From an uncultured Pelagibacteraceae bacterium (GTDB lineage Bacteria > Pseudomonadota > Alphaproteobacteria > Pelagibacterales > Pelagibacteraceae), in NCBI GenBank assembly GCA_902516465.1, contig CABXZD010000006.1, forward strand, positions 1 through 50,568: a stretch of 50,568 nucleotides of DNA, read 5' to 3'. The notes under the pieces were generated by a model. The model had not been told where the DNA came from. It ran no database searches and saw nothing but the letters and a program-made list of their open reading frames with translations. Of the stretch, positions 38,285 to 47,118 are shown in pieces (the first letter of the stretch is position 1; each line of letters opens with the position of its first letter). The position numbers and the translations under genes were made by a program.

Positions 38285-39100
38285 ATGATTAAACAAGCAA
38301 TTATTCCACTAGCAGGCCTTGGTACAAGATTACTTCCATTAACAAGTGTTTTTCCAAAGGAGCTACTTCCAATAAATGGAAAACCAGGGATTGAATATAT
38401 TTTAGATGAATGTATTGAGGCTGGTATAAAAGAAGTGGTTTTTATTATTTCGAAGAAAAAAGAAATGATAAAAAGATATTTTTATAATGATAAATTTTAC
38501 AAAAACATAATAAAAAAAAAAAAAGATCCTAGAATTATTAAAGAGTATCAAAAAATATTGAAATATAAAAAGATGATAAAATTTGTTTATCAAAATAAAC
38601 CCTTAGGAACCGGGGATGCAGTTTTAAGAACAAAAAAATATATTAAAAATAAGTTTTTTTTAATGTTATTACCAGATGATTTAATTATTAAAAATAATTG
38701 TTCCAAGACAATGATAAAAGTTCATCAGAAATATAATTCATCAGTTATGGCGAGTATGCATGTTAATAGAAAATCTGTTTCAAGATGGGGAATTTATAAA
38801 TTAGGAAAAAAATTAAATAAAAATAATTACGTTATAAAAGATGTAATTGAAAAACCTTCAATCTCTAAAGCACCATCAAATAAAGCTGTAATAGGAAGAT
38901 ACATTCTTCCAAAAAAAATATTTTCTAAATTGTTAAATCAAAAGCCAGGAAAAGGTGGTGAAGTTCATATTACTGATGCAATACAATCATTTATACAAAA
39001 TGATGAAAAGTTCATTGCTCATAATTTTACTGGGAAATATTTAGATTGTGGAAGTATGGATGGTTATATTAAATCAACTCTAGAAATAGCAAAATTATGA
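38285..39100 (+). CDS. galU: UTP-glucose-1-phosphate uridylyltransferase
   Basis: Makes UDP-glucose for envelope polysaccharide and glycolipid. At 271 aa it shows the nucleotidyltransferase start IPLAGLGTRLLPLTSVFPKE, LLPDDLI, and the GKGGEVHITDAIQ segment. It overlaps ugd by 4 nt (ATGA), so UDP-glucose synthesis and its oxidation are coupled. An uninterrupted run of 13 A at 38512-38524 encodes a Lys stretch and is a candidate slippage site. Confidence 0.95.
   Translation: MIKQAIIPLAGLGTRLLPLTSVFPKELLPINGKPGIEYILDECIEAGIKEVVFIISKKKEMIKRYFYNDKFYKNIIKKKKDPRIIKEYQKILKYKKMIKFVYQNKPLGTGDAVLRTKKYIKNKFFLMLLPDDLIIKNNCSKTMIKVHQKYNSSVMASMHVNRKSVSRWGIYKLGKKLNKNNYVIKDVIEKPSISKAPSNKAVIGRYILPKKIFSKLLNQKPGKGGEVHITDAIQSFIQNDEKFIAHNFTGKYLDCGSMDGYIKSTLEIAKL
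38512..38524 (+). repeat. Homopolymer A13 inside galU
   Basis: Thirteen consecutive A, within codons for Lys near residues 77-80 of galU. It is long enough for polymerase slippage or a phase-variable frameshift. AT-rich Lys-rich genomes produce some such runs by chance. Confidence 0.8.
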
Positions 39101-40398
39101 AACTTTGTATGATAGGAACAGGTTATGTAGGTTTAGTTAGCGGGGTATGCTTTGCTGATCTAGGAAATAATGTAATTTGTGTTGATAAAGACATAAAAAA
39201 AATAGATTTACTTACACAAGGAAGAATTCCTATTTATGAACCTGGACTTGCTGAATTAGTTAGTAAGAACTATAAAAATAAAAGATTAAAATTTTCATCA
39301 GATTTAAAAAAATCAATAAAAGAATCTGATATAATTTTTATTTGTGTTGGAACACCATCTAAAAAGAGAGGAAACGGCGCAGACCTAAGCCAAATTTTTA
39401 AAGTAGCGAAAGAGATAAGTTTATCAATTAATAAGTTTAAGGTAATTGTTACTAAGTCAACAGTACCTGTAACAACAGGTGATGAAATCGAAAAAATTTT
39501 ACTAAAAAAAAGCAAAAATAAAAATAAATTTTCTGTCGTATCCAATCCAGAATTTTTAAGAGAAGGCGAAGCTATTCGAGATTTTACTTTTCCTGATAGA
39601 ATAGTTGTCGGATCTAATGATAAAAAATCCAACCGTTTAATGAATAATTTATATACACCTTTAATTTCGAAAGGAGCTCAATATATTCATACTTCAAGAA
39701 GAGCTGCAGAATTAATAAAATATTCATCCAATGCCTTTTTGGCTACTAAAATTACATTCATAAATGAAATCGCAAATTTGTGTGAAAAAACAGAAATAAA
39801 TGTTGAAGATATTTCAATTGGGATGGGTTTGGATAAAAGAATAGGTGGTCGTTTTTTAAGAGCAGGTCCTGGTTATGGTGGATCATGTTTTCCAAAAGAT
39901 ACTAAAGCTATAACTTCTACAGCTGATAAATTTAAAATAAATCTCTCTGTTATTAAGTCAGTAATTAAATCTAATGAAAATAGATCTAATTTTTTACTTA
40001 ATAAAGTCTATAAAATTTTGAATAACAAAATTAAAAATAAAAAAATAACTTTCTTAGGTGTCACATTTAAGGCTAATACAGATGATATGAGAGATGCCTG
40101 CAGTTTAAAAATGATACCTTCACTCTCAAAAAAAGGTGCTAAAATAAATTATTTTGATCCGACTGGTTTAAAAAAAGAGTTCTCGAAGGTTAAAAACGTA
40201 TCTTACATTGACAATATAAAAGACTCTATTAAAGGCGCAGATCTCATAATAATTCATACAGAATGGAATGATTTCAAATCAATTAATTTTAAAAATTTAG
40301 TTAAAAGTAAAAAATTTATTATTTATGATATGAGAAATATATACTCTCCAATGAAAATAAAAAATCAAGGTTTTAAATATTATAGTATTGGAAGATAA
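39097..40398 (+). CDS. ugd: UDP-glucose 6-dehydrogenase
   Basis: Two-step NAD+-dependent oxidation of UDP-glucose to UDP-glucuronate. At 433 aa it has the Rossmann motif GTGYVGLVSGVCFADLG near the start, KSTVPVTTGDE, the SNPEFLREGEAIRDF block and the catalytic-Cys motif GYGGSCFPKDT, with the C-terminal UDP-binding domain (LGVTFKANTDDMRDA). It is coupled to galU and convergent with ridA (2-nt gap). Confidence 0.96.
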   Translation: MKLCMIGTGYVGLVSGVCFADLGNNVICVDKDIKKIDLLTQGRIPIYEPGLAELVSKNYKNKRLKFSSDLKKSIKESDIIFICVGTPSKKRGNGADLSQIFKVAKEISLSINKFKVIVTKSTVPVTTGDEIEKILLKKSKNKNKFSVVSNPEFLREGEAIRDFTFPDRIVVGSNDKKSNRLMNNLYTPLISKGAQYIHTSRRAAELIKYSSNAFLATKITFINEIANLCEKTEINVEDISIGMGLDKRIGGRFLRAGPGYGGSCFPKDTKAITSTADKFKINLSVIKSVIKSNENRSNFLLNKVYKILNNKIKNKKITFLGVTFKANTDDMRDACSLKMIPSLSKKGAKINYFDPTGLKKEFSKVKNVSYIDNIKDSIKGADLIIIHTEWNDFKSINFKNLVKSKKFIIYDMRNIYSPMKIKNQGFKYYSIGR

Positions 40399-40400
40399 TT

Positions 40401-40862
40401 TTAATTTAACTCAAATATTGCATCAACTTCTACAGCAACACCTAATGGAAGACTGTTAACGCTAACAGCTGCTCTTGTATGCATTCCTGCATCTCCAAAA
40501 ACTGATGCGATTAAATCAGATGCACCATTTATTACTTTAGGTTGGTCCTGAAAATTATCAGTAGAATTAACAAAACCTGTTAGTTTAATACAAGATTTAA
40601 TTTTTGTAAGATCATCGTTGCATGCCTTCATTATTTGAGAAATAATACTTAAAGCACATCTTTTTGCAGCATTATATCCAGAGTCGACATCTAAATCTTT
40701 TCCAACTTTTCCTTTTATTAGTTCACCTTTTTCATTAATTGAAATTTGTCCTGACACAAATAACATCTTTCCTGTAATTTTAGTTGCAACATAATTTCCA
40801 ACCGGTGCTTTAGCATCAGGAAGTTTTAACCCGAGTTTTTCTAAATTTTTTTGATAATTCAT
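40401..40862 (-). CDS. RidA/YjgF family protein (Rid superfamily)
   Basis: Probably hydrolyses reactive enamine/imine intermediates. At 153 aa it belongs to the longer YjgF-like type with an N-terminal LGLKLPDAKAPVGNYV segment. The Arg that binds the substrate carboxylate is kept (HTRAAVSVNSLPLGVAVEVDA region). Its ATG overlaps the topA stop (ATGA), so translation is coupled to topA. Which Rid subgroup, and whether deaminase activity is present, cannot be told from sequence alone. Confidence 0.88.
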   Translation of the reverse strand: MNYQKNLEKLGLKLPDAKAPVGNYVATKITGKMLFVSGQISINEKGELIKGKVGKDLDVDSGYNAAKRCALSIISQIMKACNDDLTKIKSCIKLTGFVNSTDNFQDQPKVINGASDLIASVFGDAGMHTRAAVSVNSLPLGVAVEVDAIFELN

Positions 40863-43438
40863 TTCTTTTTTTTTTTCTTTTTTGTTTTATCGTATTCTTT
40901 TCTTTTCTCAATCAATATTAACGCTTCTTCCATTGAGAGTTCTGTAGGATCTTTTTCTTCAGGTATTGTTGCATTTAAAGATTTATATTTGATATATGGA
41001 CCGTACTGTCCTTTCATAATTCTAACTGGTTTTTTATCCTCAGGATGTTCACCTAAATCTTTGATTATTGAAGAAGACATTCTTCCTGGTTTAGCCTCTG
41101 CAATTAATGTTATCGCTCTATTTAAACCAATAGAAAAAATTTCCTCTATATTTTCTATTCTAGCCGATTTATTTTCACACTTTAAGTAAGGACCAAATCT
41201 TCCAGTGTTTAAAGTAATTTCCTTCTGATTATCAGGATTTATTCCTAAAGATTTTGGTAGTGAGCATAAAAATTGTGCTTTTTCTAAATTTACACTCTCT
41301 AGTTCCAAACCCTTTGGAATAGAAACATTTTTTAAAAGCTCATTTATATCTGATTTAGGTTTTTTTGTTTTCTTTTTTTTCTTTGGTGTTTTTTCATTTT
41401 CTATATCTTCTTGAATTTTTTCATATTGCAAATATGGACCGAATCTTCCGTTTTTAAGATATATATCATTGCCGTTCTCATGTTTTCCAATAAATTTTGG
41501 CTCAGCTAGCTGAGCTTGTGCAGCTGCTTTAGCTTTAGATAAAGGTCTAGTAAATTTACACTCAGGGTAATTTGAACATCCAATAAATGCACCGCCTCTA
41601 AAACTATTTTTTAAGCTAAGTATTCCCGAATTACATAATTGACACTTTCTTATAATATTTCCTTTATCATCTTTATCAAAAACCAAATCTCCTAAACTAT
41701 CATTTAATAAATCCAAAACTTCTCTTGTTCTCTTTTCTTTGACTTCAGCCACATTATTATTGAAGTCTTTCCAGAACAATTTTAAAACTTTAATCCAGCT
41801 TTCCTTACCAGTTGTAATTTCATCTAATTGATCTTCCAAACCAGCAGTAAAGTTATAATCCACATATTTTGAGAACAATTTTTCAAGAAAAGCTGAAATA
41901 AGTTTTCCTCTATCAGTAGGAAAAAACCTTTTATTCAATATCTCTGCGTAACCTCTATTTGCTATTGTAGAAATTATACTCGCGTAAGTAGATGGTCTTC
42001 CTATTCCTAATTCTTCTAATTTTTTTACCAAGCTAGCTTCAGAATACCTTGGAGGAGGTTGTGTAAAATGCTGTTCATCTATTAAGGACTCAATATTTAC
42101 AAGTCCTTTAGAAACAGAGGGTAGAATATTTTCATCATCATCCTTACCTTGATTATTATATATCCTTAAAAATCCATCAAATTTAAGAGTTGATCCACTT
42201 GCTTTGCATACTGTGTCATTATTATTTGACGTAATTGTGATAGTACTTCTATCAAACTTAGCAGATTGCATTTGAGAAGATAAAGCTCTACTCCATATTA
42301 ATTCATAAAGTTTATTTTGATCTGTACTTAGATAATTTTTTACGCTTTGTGGAGTTCTAATAATATCTGTTGGTCTTATTGCTTCATGTGCTTCTTGTGC
42401 ATTTTTTGCTTTTTTACCAGAGTAATTTAAAGCATTTTCAGGCAAATATTCGTTGCCGATTTTTTTTTTGATATAATCTCTAAAAGTCACGACAGCATCT
42501 TTTGATAAATTAGTACCGTCTGTCCTCATATATGTTATCAAACCTATAGTTTCTCCCTCAATTTCCACTCCTTGGTAAAGCTTTTGAGCAATTTGCATAG
42601 TTCTTGATGCACCAAAACCTAATCGGCTTGAAGCTGTTTGTTGAAGAGTAGATGTAGTAAATGGTCCTGATGGATTACGATTTACAACTTTACTAGATAT
42701 ATCAGTTATACTAAATCTTTTTTGATTGATAATTGATATAGCATTATTTATTTCATTTTTATTTCTAAAAGAAAATTTTTCAATTTTATTATTATCTAGC
42801 TGACTAATACTTGCAAGAATGTTCTGACTTTTTTCATCTTTAAATTTAATACTTAAAGTCCAAAATTCTTCTGGCTTAAACGACTCAATTTCATGTTCTC
42901 TTTCAGTTATTAATTTTAAAGCCACTGATTGAACTCTACCTGCAGATTTAGAGCCTGGAAGTTTTGTCCATAGTATTGGTGAAATATTAAAGCCAACCAA
43001 GTAATCTAAGGCTCGTCGAGCCATGTATGCATCAACTAAAAGTGGTTCAATTTGTCTTGGATTTTCAATACCATAAATTACTGCTTTCTTTGTAATTTCA
43101 TTAAATACAACTCTTTCTATTTCTTTATCTTTAAGAAGTTTTTTTTCACTTAGATATTCTTTTACATGCCAAGCTATCGCTTCACCTTCACGATCAGGAT
43201 CGGTAGCTAATATAATTTTTGAAGAATTTTTGGCTGCGTCAGTAATTTCTTTTAGATATTTTTTAGAGAAGCTATCGATTTCCCATTCCATTTTAAAATC
43301 TTGATCTGGATCAACTGAACCATTCTTAGAAGGTAAATCTCTAATATGTCCGTAACTTGCTAATACTTTATAATTGTCACCTAAATATTTATTGATAGTT
43401 TTGGCTTTAGCTGGGCTTTCTACAATCACCAAGTTCAT
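40859..43438 (-). CDS. topA: DNA topoisomerase I
   Basis: Type IA enzyme that relaxes negative supercoils. Started at ATG 43438 (NLVIVESPAKAKT) it has 859 aa; the 3-residue extension to 43447 is unneeded. The Toprim acidic triad is in LATDPDREGEA (D80, D82, E85) and the catalytic Tyr303 is in ITYMRTDGTNLS. A four-Cys zinc ribbon (CQLCNSG...CSNYPEC) is followed by three GRFGPYL-type C-terminal repeats. The gene ends in a poly-Lys tail encoded by a run of 11 A on its coding strand, and its TGA overlaps the ridA ATG. Confidence 0.97.
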   Translation of the reverse strand: MNLVIVESPAKAKTINKYLGDNYKVLASYGHIRDLPSKNGSVDPDQDFKMEWEIDSFSKKYLKEITDAAKNSSKIILATDPDREGEAIAWHVKEYLSEKKLLKDKEIERVVFNEITKKAVIYGIENPRQIEPLLVDAYMARRALDYLVGFNISPILWTKLPGSKSAGRVQSVALKLITEREHEIESFKPEEFWTLSIKFKDEKSQNILASISQLDNNKIEKFSFRNKNEINNAISIINQKRFSITDISSKVVNRNPSGPFTTSTLQQTASSRLGFGASRTMQIAQKLYQGVEIEGETIGLITYMRTDGTNLSKDAVVTFRDYIKKKIGNEYLPENALNYSGKKAKNAQEAHEAIRPTDIIRTPQSVKNYLSTDQNKLYELIWSRALSSQMQSAKFDRSTITITSNNNDTVCKASGSTLKFDGFLRIYNNQGKDDDENILPSVSKGLVNIESLIDEQHFTQPPPRYSEASLVKKLEELGIGRPSTYASIISTIANRGYAEILNKRFFPTDRGKLISAFLEKLFSKYVDYNFTAGLEDQLDEITTGKESWIKVLKLFWKDFNNNVAEVKEKRTREVLDLLNDSLGDLVFDKDDKGNIIRKCQLCNSGILSLKNSFRGGAFIGCSNYPECKFTRPLSKAKAAAQAQLAEPKFIGKHENGNDIYLKNGRFGPYLQYEKIQEDIENEKTPKKKKKTKKPKSDINELLKNVSIPKGLELESVNLEKAQFLCSLPKSLGINPDNQKEITLNTGRFGPYLKCENKSARIENIEEIFSIGLNRAITLIAEAKPGRMSSSIIKDLGEHPEDKKPVRIMKGQYGPYIKYKSLNATIPEEKDPTELSMEEALILIEKRKEYDKTKKKKKKK
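40866..40876 (-). repeat. Homopolymer A11 (T11 on + strand) at the topA 3' end
   Basis: Eleven T on the + strand encode part of the poly-Lys tail of topA, immediately before the ATGA overlap with ridA. The run replaces a Shine-Dalgarno at the coupled start and is prone to slippage. Confidence 0.8.
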
Positions 43439-43474
43439 AAATGACAAACTACCTAAAAGAGTTAGATAGTCAAA

Positions 43475-44053
43475 TTAATAAATTTTTGTCTTAGTTTCTT
43501 CTTTATTTTTCAATCTTTTAATATTTTCTCGATGGGTAAAAAATATTAACACAAACATAATTGTAAAAAAAAATATATCATTAAATTGACCAGTAACCAG
43601 TAAATACACAGGAATCGATATAGAAGCAATCAATGAAGATAAGGATGAAAATTTTGTTATAGCAAAAATTATGAACCAAGATAAAGCAAAAATAATTCCA
43701 AAATAAATATTTATAGCAAATAGAATACCAACGTATGTTGCAACACCTTTCCCTCCTTTAAATTTTAGCCATATAGGAAATACATGACCTATAAACGCAC
43801 ATAATGATGCTAAATATAAAAAATCTGTGTAATAAATTTTAATAAATATTACAGGGATAACAGCTTTTAAAATATCAAGAGAAAGTGTGATATAGCCAAC
43901 TATTTTGTTACCAGCTCTAAGCACGTTTGTAGCTCCTATATTTCCAGATCCAATATCTCTTATATCTTTTTTCAAAAAAATTTTTGTTAGTATCAGTCCG
44001 AATGGAATTGATCCCATCAAATATGAAATTATACCTATGATTAAAATGTCCAT
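43475..44053 (-). CDS. plsY: Glycerol-3-phosphate acyltransferase PlsY
   Basis: Inner-membrane enzyme that acylates glycerol-3-phosphate from acyl-phosphate, the first committed step of phospholipid synthesis. At 192 aa it has about five membrane helices and the family motifs GSGNIGATNVLRA (near residues 36-48) and KGGKGVATYVG. It lies one base downstream of the dihydroorotase-like gene and 36 nt upstream of topA. Confidence 0.95.
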   Translation of the reverse strand: MDILIIGIISYLMGSIPFGLILTKIFLKKDIRDIGSGNIGATNVLRAGNKIVGYITLSLDILKAVIPVIFIKIYYTDFLYLASLCAFIGHVFPIWLKFKGGKGVATYVGILFAINIYFGIIFALSWFIIFAITKFSSLSSLIASISIPVYLLVTGQFNDIFFFTIMFVLIFFTHRENIKRLKNKEETKTKIY

Positions 44054-44054
44054 G

Positions 44055-45341
44055 CTATAGCTTAAATAATTCTTTACCGTTTACAAATGTATTTGTAACT
44101 TTCCCTTGAAGTTTTTTATCTTCGATGGATGTATTTTTTGATTTTGATATAAGCTTATCTTTTTTTAAAATCCAAGGTTTATCTATATCTACTATACAAA
44201 GGTCGGCATCATTACCAATTGATAAATTCCCTTTATCTATTTTTAATATCTTCGCAGGGTTTGATGTTAATGCTTTAATTATTGTCTCTAATTTGAGTGA
44301 TCCGTTATGATATAATTCTAAACTTAGAGACAACAGAGTTTCTATTCCTGACGCACCAGTTGCTGCTTGAGCAAATGTTAATCTTTTTGACTCTTCATCT
44401 TCAGGTTTGTGATCCGAAACTATTACATCAATTAAATCATCCTTTAAACCTTGCACTAAAGCTAGTCTATCTTCTTCTGTTCTTAATGGTGGTGATAATT
44501 TCAAAAATGTTTTGAAATCTCCTATGTCGTTTTCATTTAAAGATAAGTTATTAATTGAAACTCCGCATGTGAATTTTACTATTCCCTTTCTTAATTTAAT
44601 TACTTCTACAGACTTTTGTGATGATAATTGAGAAATATGATATCTACATTTAACCTTTTCGAGTAATGTTAAATCTCTCTCTATCAGAATACGTTCAGCT
44701 ATTTCAGGTATACCAGATAGACCTAATTTTGAGGCAATTATTCCAGAGTTAATCATACCATTTTTTGCTAGCTCGTAATCTTCAGCATGCTGCATTATTA
44801 AACTACCCAAATCTTTAGCAGAATTCATTATTCTTGACATCAGTCTTGGATTTTGAATTGTTTTAACCCCGTCGGTGAATGCAATTATTCCTTTATTTTG
44901 TAACAAACCAAATTCAGTCATATTTGTACCTTCAGTATTTTTTGTTAAGGAGGCACATGGAAAAATATTTATCTTTGATTTATCTCTTCCTCTTCTTTTT
45001 AGAAAATCGACTATAGAAACGTTATCAATTACTGGATCTGTATTAGGCATTGTTACAACCGAAGTGACCCCGCCGGACAATGCCGCGTTACTCAGAGTCC
45101 TAAAATTTTCTTTATATTCATAGCCTGGTTCACCAACAAAAACTCGCATATCAACTAATCCAGGGAAAATATACTTACCTTTTAAATCAATTGGTTTCTC
45201 TCTACTTGGTAAATTATTATTATTTACTTTTTTTCCTATGGCCTCAATTTTTCCATCTTCACTTATAATCAGACCACCATTCTCATTCATGGAGTTATAA
45301 GGATCAATTATATTTGCGTTTATAAAATATTGTTTTTTCAT
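44055..45341 (-). CDS. Dihydroorotase-like protein, probably non-catalytic (PyrC' type)
   Basis: A 428-aa amidohydrolase-fold protein of the dihydroorotase family, started at ATG 45341 that overlaps the pyrB stop (TAATG). The N-terminal metal motif, DMHVHLREPG in active enzymes, reads DMRVFVGEPG here (R66, F68 instead of the two His), so the binuclear metal site is incomplete. Other ligands remain: H185 (HAED), H235 (YHISQLSS), D310 (SDHKPE, with APH lost). Such proteins are known beside pyrB in pseudomonads (PyrC'), where they support assembly of the aspartate transcarbamylase. That role is inferred. Confidence 0.85.
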   Translation of the reverse strand: MKKQYFINANIIDPYNSMNENGGLIISEDGKIEAIGKKVNNNNLPSREKPIDLKGKYIFPGLVDMRVFVGEPGYEYKENFRTLSNAALSGGVTSVVTMPNTDPVIDNVSIVDFLKRRGRDKSKINIFPCASLTKNTEGTNMTEFGLLQNKGIIAFTDGVKTIQNPRLMSRIMNSAKDLGSLIMQHAEDYELAKNGMINSGIIASKLGLSGIPEIAERILIERDLTLLEKVKCRYHISQLSSQKSVEVIKLRKGIVKFTCGVSINNLSLNENDIGDFKTFLKLSPPLRTEEDRLALVQGLKDDLIDVIVSDHKPEDEESKRLTFAQAATGASGIETLLSLSLELYHNGSLKLETIIKALTSNPAKILKIDKGNLSIGNDADLCIVDIDKPWILKKDKLISKSKNTSIEDKKLQGKVTNTFVNGKELFKL

Positions 45342-46282
45342 TATGTACAAAATATTTTAAGACAAGCCATCCTCACTGCGACACCTAATTCAACTTGCTC
45401 TTTAATCACACTTTTGTTGATATCATCTGCTAGTATTGTATCTATTTCTATACCTCTGTTCATAGGACCAGGATGCATGATTAAAGCATCAGATTTGGCG
45501 TGTTCTAATTTATCAGGAGTTAATCCATAATATTCATAATATTCTCTATTGGATGAAAGATATGAACTCGTCATTCGTTCATTTTGTAATCTTAACATCA
45601 TAACAATATCACAATCTTTCAATCCTTTTTTCATATCAGTAAAAGTATTAACACCAAATTTTTCAATTTCTTTTGGCATAAGATTTGTTGGAGCAATTAT
45701 GTTCACTTCCGCTCCTAACATACTAAGTAAATAAATATTTGATCTAGCAACTCTTGAATGAAGTATATCCCCACAGATTGCTATTTTTAATCCTTGTATT
45801 TTTTTTTTACGAGTAATAATTGTTAATGCATCTAATAAAGCCTGGGTAGGGTGCTCTCTTCTTCCATCACCAGCATTAAGAACTGCACAGTTTACTTTTT
45901 GTGAAAGTAGATTACATGCTCCAGAGTCTTGATGTCTAATTACAATAATATCAGGATGCATTGCATTAAGTGTCATTGCCGTATCTATTAATGTTTCACC
46001 TTTTTTAATTGCTGAATTGCTAATATTCATTGACATAACATCAGCCCCAAGCCTTTTACCAGCTAATTCAAAAGAACTTTGAGTTCTAGTAGAAGGCTCA
46101 AAAAATAAATTAATTTGAGTTTTACCTCTTAAAACATCAACTTTTTTATTTTTACTTTGATTTACTTTTATAAATGAATTTGCTTCATCAAGTATTAAAT
46201 TGACATCATTAATTGATAAATCTTGAATTCCTAATAGGTGTTTTTGAGAAATTTTAATAGCTTGATTTGTTTTAATTGCCAT
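45341..46282 (-). CDS. pyrB: Aspartate carbamoyltransferase catalytic subunit
   Basis: Condenses carbamoyl phosphate with aspartate in pyrimidine synthesis. Starting at ATG 46282 it has 313 aa; the in-frame TTG at 46291 adds nothing. The carbamoyl-phosphate loop [30 protein letters not shown] and HPGPMNRG are intact. It overlaps the dihydroorotase-like gene by one base. No pyrR or pyrI lies next to it, so regulation through those is not apparent. Confidence 0.96.
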   Translation of the reverse strand: MAIKTNQAIKISQKHLLGIQDLSINDVNLILDEANSFIKVNQSKNKKVDVLRGKTQINLFFEPSTRTQSSFELAGKRLGADVMSMNISNSAIKKGETLIDTAMTLNAMHPDIIVIRHQDSGACNLLSQKVNCAVLNAGDGRREHPTQALLDALTIITRKKKIQGLKIAICGDILHSRVARSNIYLLSMLGAEVNIIAPTNLMPKEIEKFGVNTFTDMKKGLKDCDIVMMLRLQNERMTSSYLSSNREYYEYYGLTPDKLEHAKSDALIMHPGPMNRGIEIDTILADDINKSVIKEQVELGVAVRMACLKIFCT

Positions 46283-46324
46283 TAAAACCAACTCTATAAC
46301 TATAAACCTCTATAATAGCAAGTA

Positions 46325-46780
46325 TTAATTATTAAAAAAATCTAAAGCTCCTTGTAATATAAAAGCAGCAGCGTTTTCATCTATCTTTTTTTCTCTTTTA
46401 CTTACATTAATATCTAATTGGCTAGACAGATTAAAAGCACCAACAGTTGAGAGTCTCTCATCCCAGAGACAAATTGGAATATCTAAGTTTTTTTCAATAT
46501 TTTCAGTTGTATCTTTTACTGATTGAGATGACCTACCTGAGGATCCATCCATATTTAAAGGATTTCCAACAATGATTCCTTTTATATCATTTTCATTAAT
46601 GATTAATCTGAGTTCATCAATAAGATCCTTAAGTGAATTTCTATTGATTGTTTTTAACGGGGTAGCTATTAATTGTTTGTCATCACAGATTGACACACCA
46701 ATTCTTTTAGATCCAAGGTCTAAACCTATCAATCTACACTTATCTGAGTGTTTTCTTTTAAATTCCTCTAAAGTGATCAT
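46325..46780 (-). CDS. ruvX: Putative pre-16S rRNA nuclease / RuvX (YqgF) family
   Basis: RNase H-fold nuclease family, implicated in 16S rRNA 5'-end maturation. The 151-aa protein shows LIGLDLGSKRIGVS (Asp21), IVGNPLNMDGSSG, LWDERLST and the C-terminal DENAAAFILQ, so catalytic acidic residues are kept. It heads a minus-strand string with pyrB, an order also seen as yqgF-pyr in pseudomonads, and is divergent from gatC across 50 bases. Confidence 0.93.
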   Translation of the reverse strand: MITLEEFKRKHSDKCRLIGLDLGSKRIGVSICDDKQLIATPLKTINRNSLKDLIDELRLIINENDIKGIIVGNPLNMDGSSGRSSQSVKDTTENIEKNLDIPICLWDERLSTVGAFNLSSQLDINVSKREKKIDENAAAFILQGALDFFNN

Positions 46781-46830
46781 ATTGTATATTCTAAACTTAA
46801 GTGATACTTTGCCTCATATTTAAATAGCAT

Positions 46831-47118
46831 ATGAGTATAGATCTTAAAACAATAAAACATATATCTAAATTAGCAAGAATTTCAGTTGACGAAAAAAGAG
46901 CTGAAAAATTAGCTGGTGATTTAAATTCTATTTTTGATTTTATTGAAAAACTTAATGAATTAAAAACTGACAATGTAGAACCATTAACCTCTATTGCAGA
47001 AACAACCTTAAAATTAAGATCTGATGAAGTAAAAAGTAAAAATATCAGAGAACAAATTATTAAGAATTCTCCTCAGGATAACGAAGATTATTTTGTAGTA
47101 CCTAAAGTGATTGAATAA
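46831..47118 (+). CDS. gatC: Asp/Glu-tRNA amidotransferase subunit GatC
   Basis: Small subunit that wraps around GatA-GatB in the complex converting mischarged Glu-tRNA(Gln) and/or Asp-tRNA(Asn). It has 95 aa: KTIKHISKLARISVDEKRAE, then NVEPLTSI and the C-terminal YFVVPKVIE end. The TAATG junction with gatA couples their translation. Confidence 0.95.
   Translation: MSIDLKTIKHISKLARISVDEKRAEKLAGDLNSIFDFIEKLNELKTDNVEPLTSIAETTLKLRSDEVKSKNIREQIIKNSPQDNEDYFVVPKVIE

Noticed and set aside
39270..39632. Minus-strand ORF of 120 codons within ugd
   Set aside because: Shadow of conserved UDP-glucose dehydrogenase codons, including the NPEFLREG region; no coding character of its own.
40851..41189. Plus-strand ORF with a very hydrophobic start, resembling a small membrane protein
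   Set aside because: It is the antisense of the poly-Lys tail and C-terminal repeats of topA; the Phe run comes only from the T-tracts.
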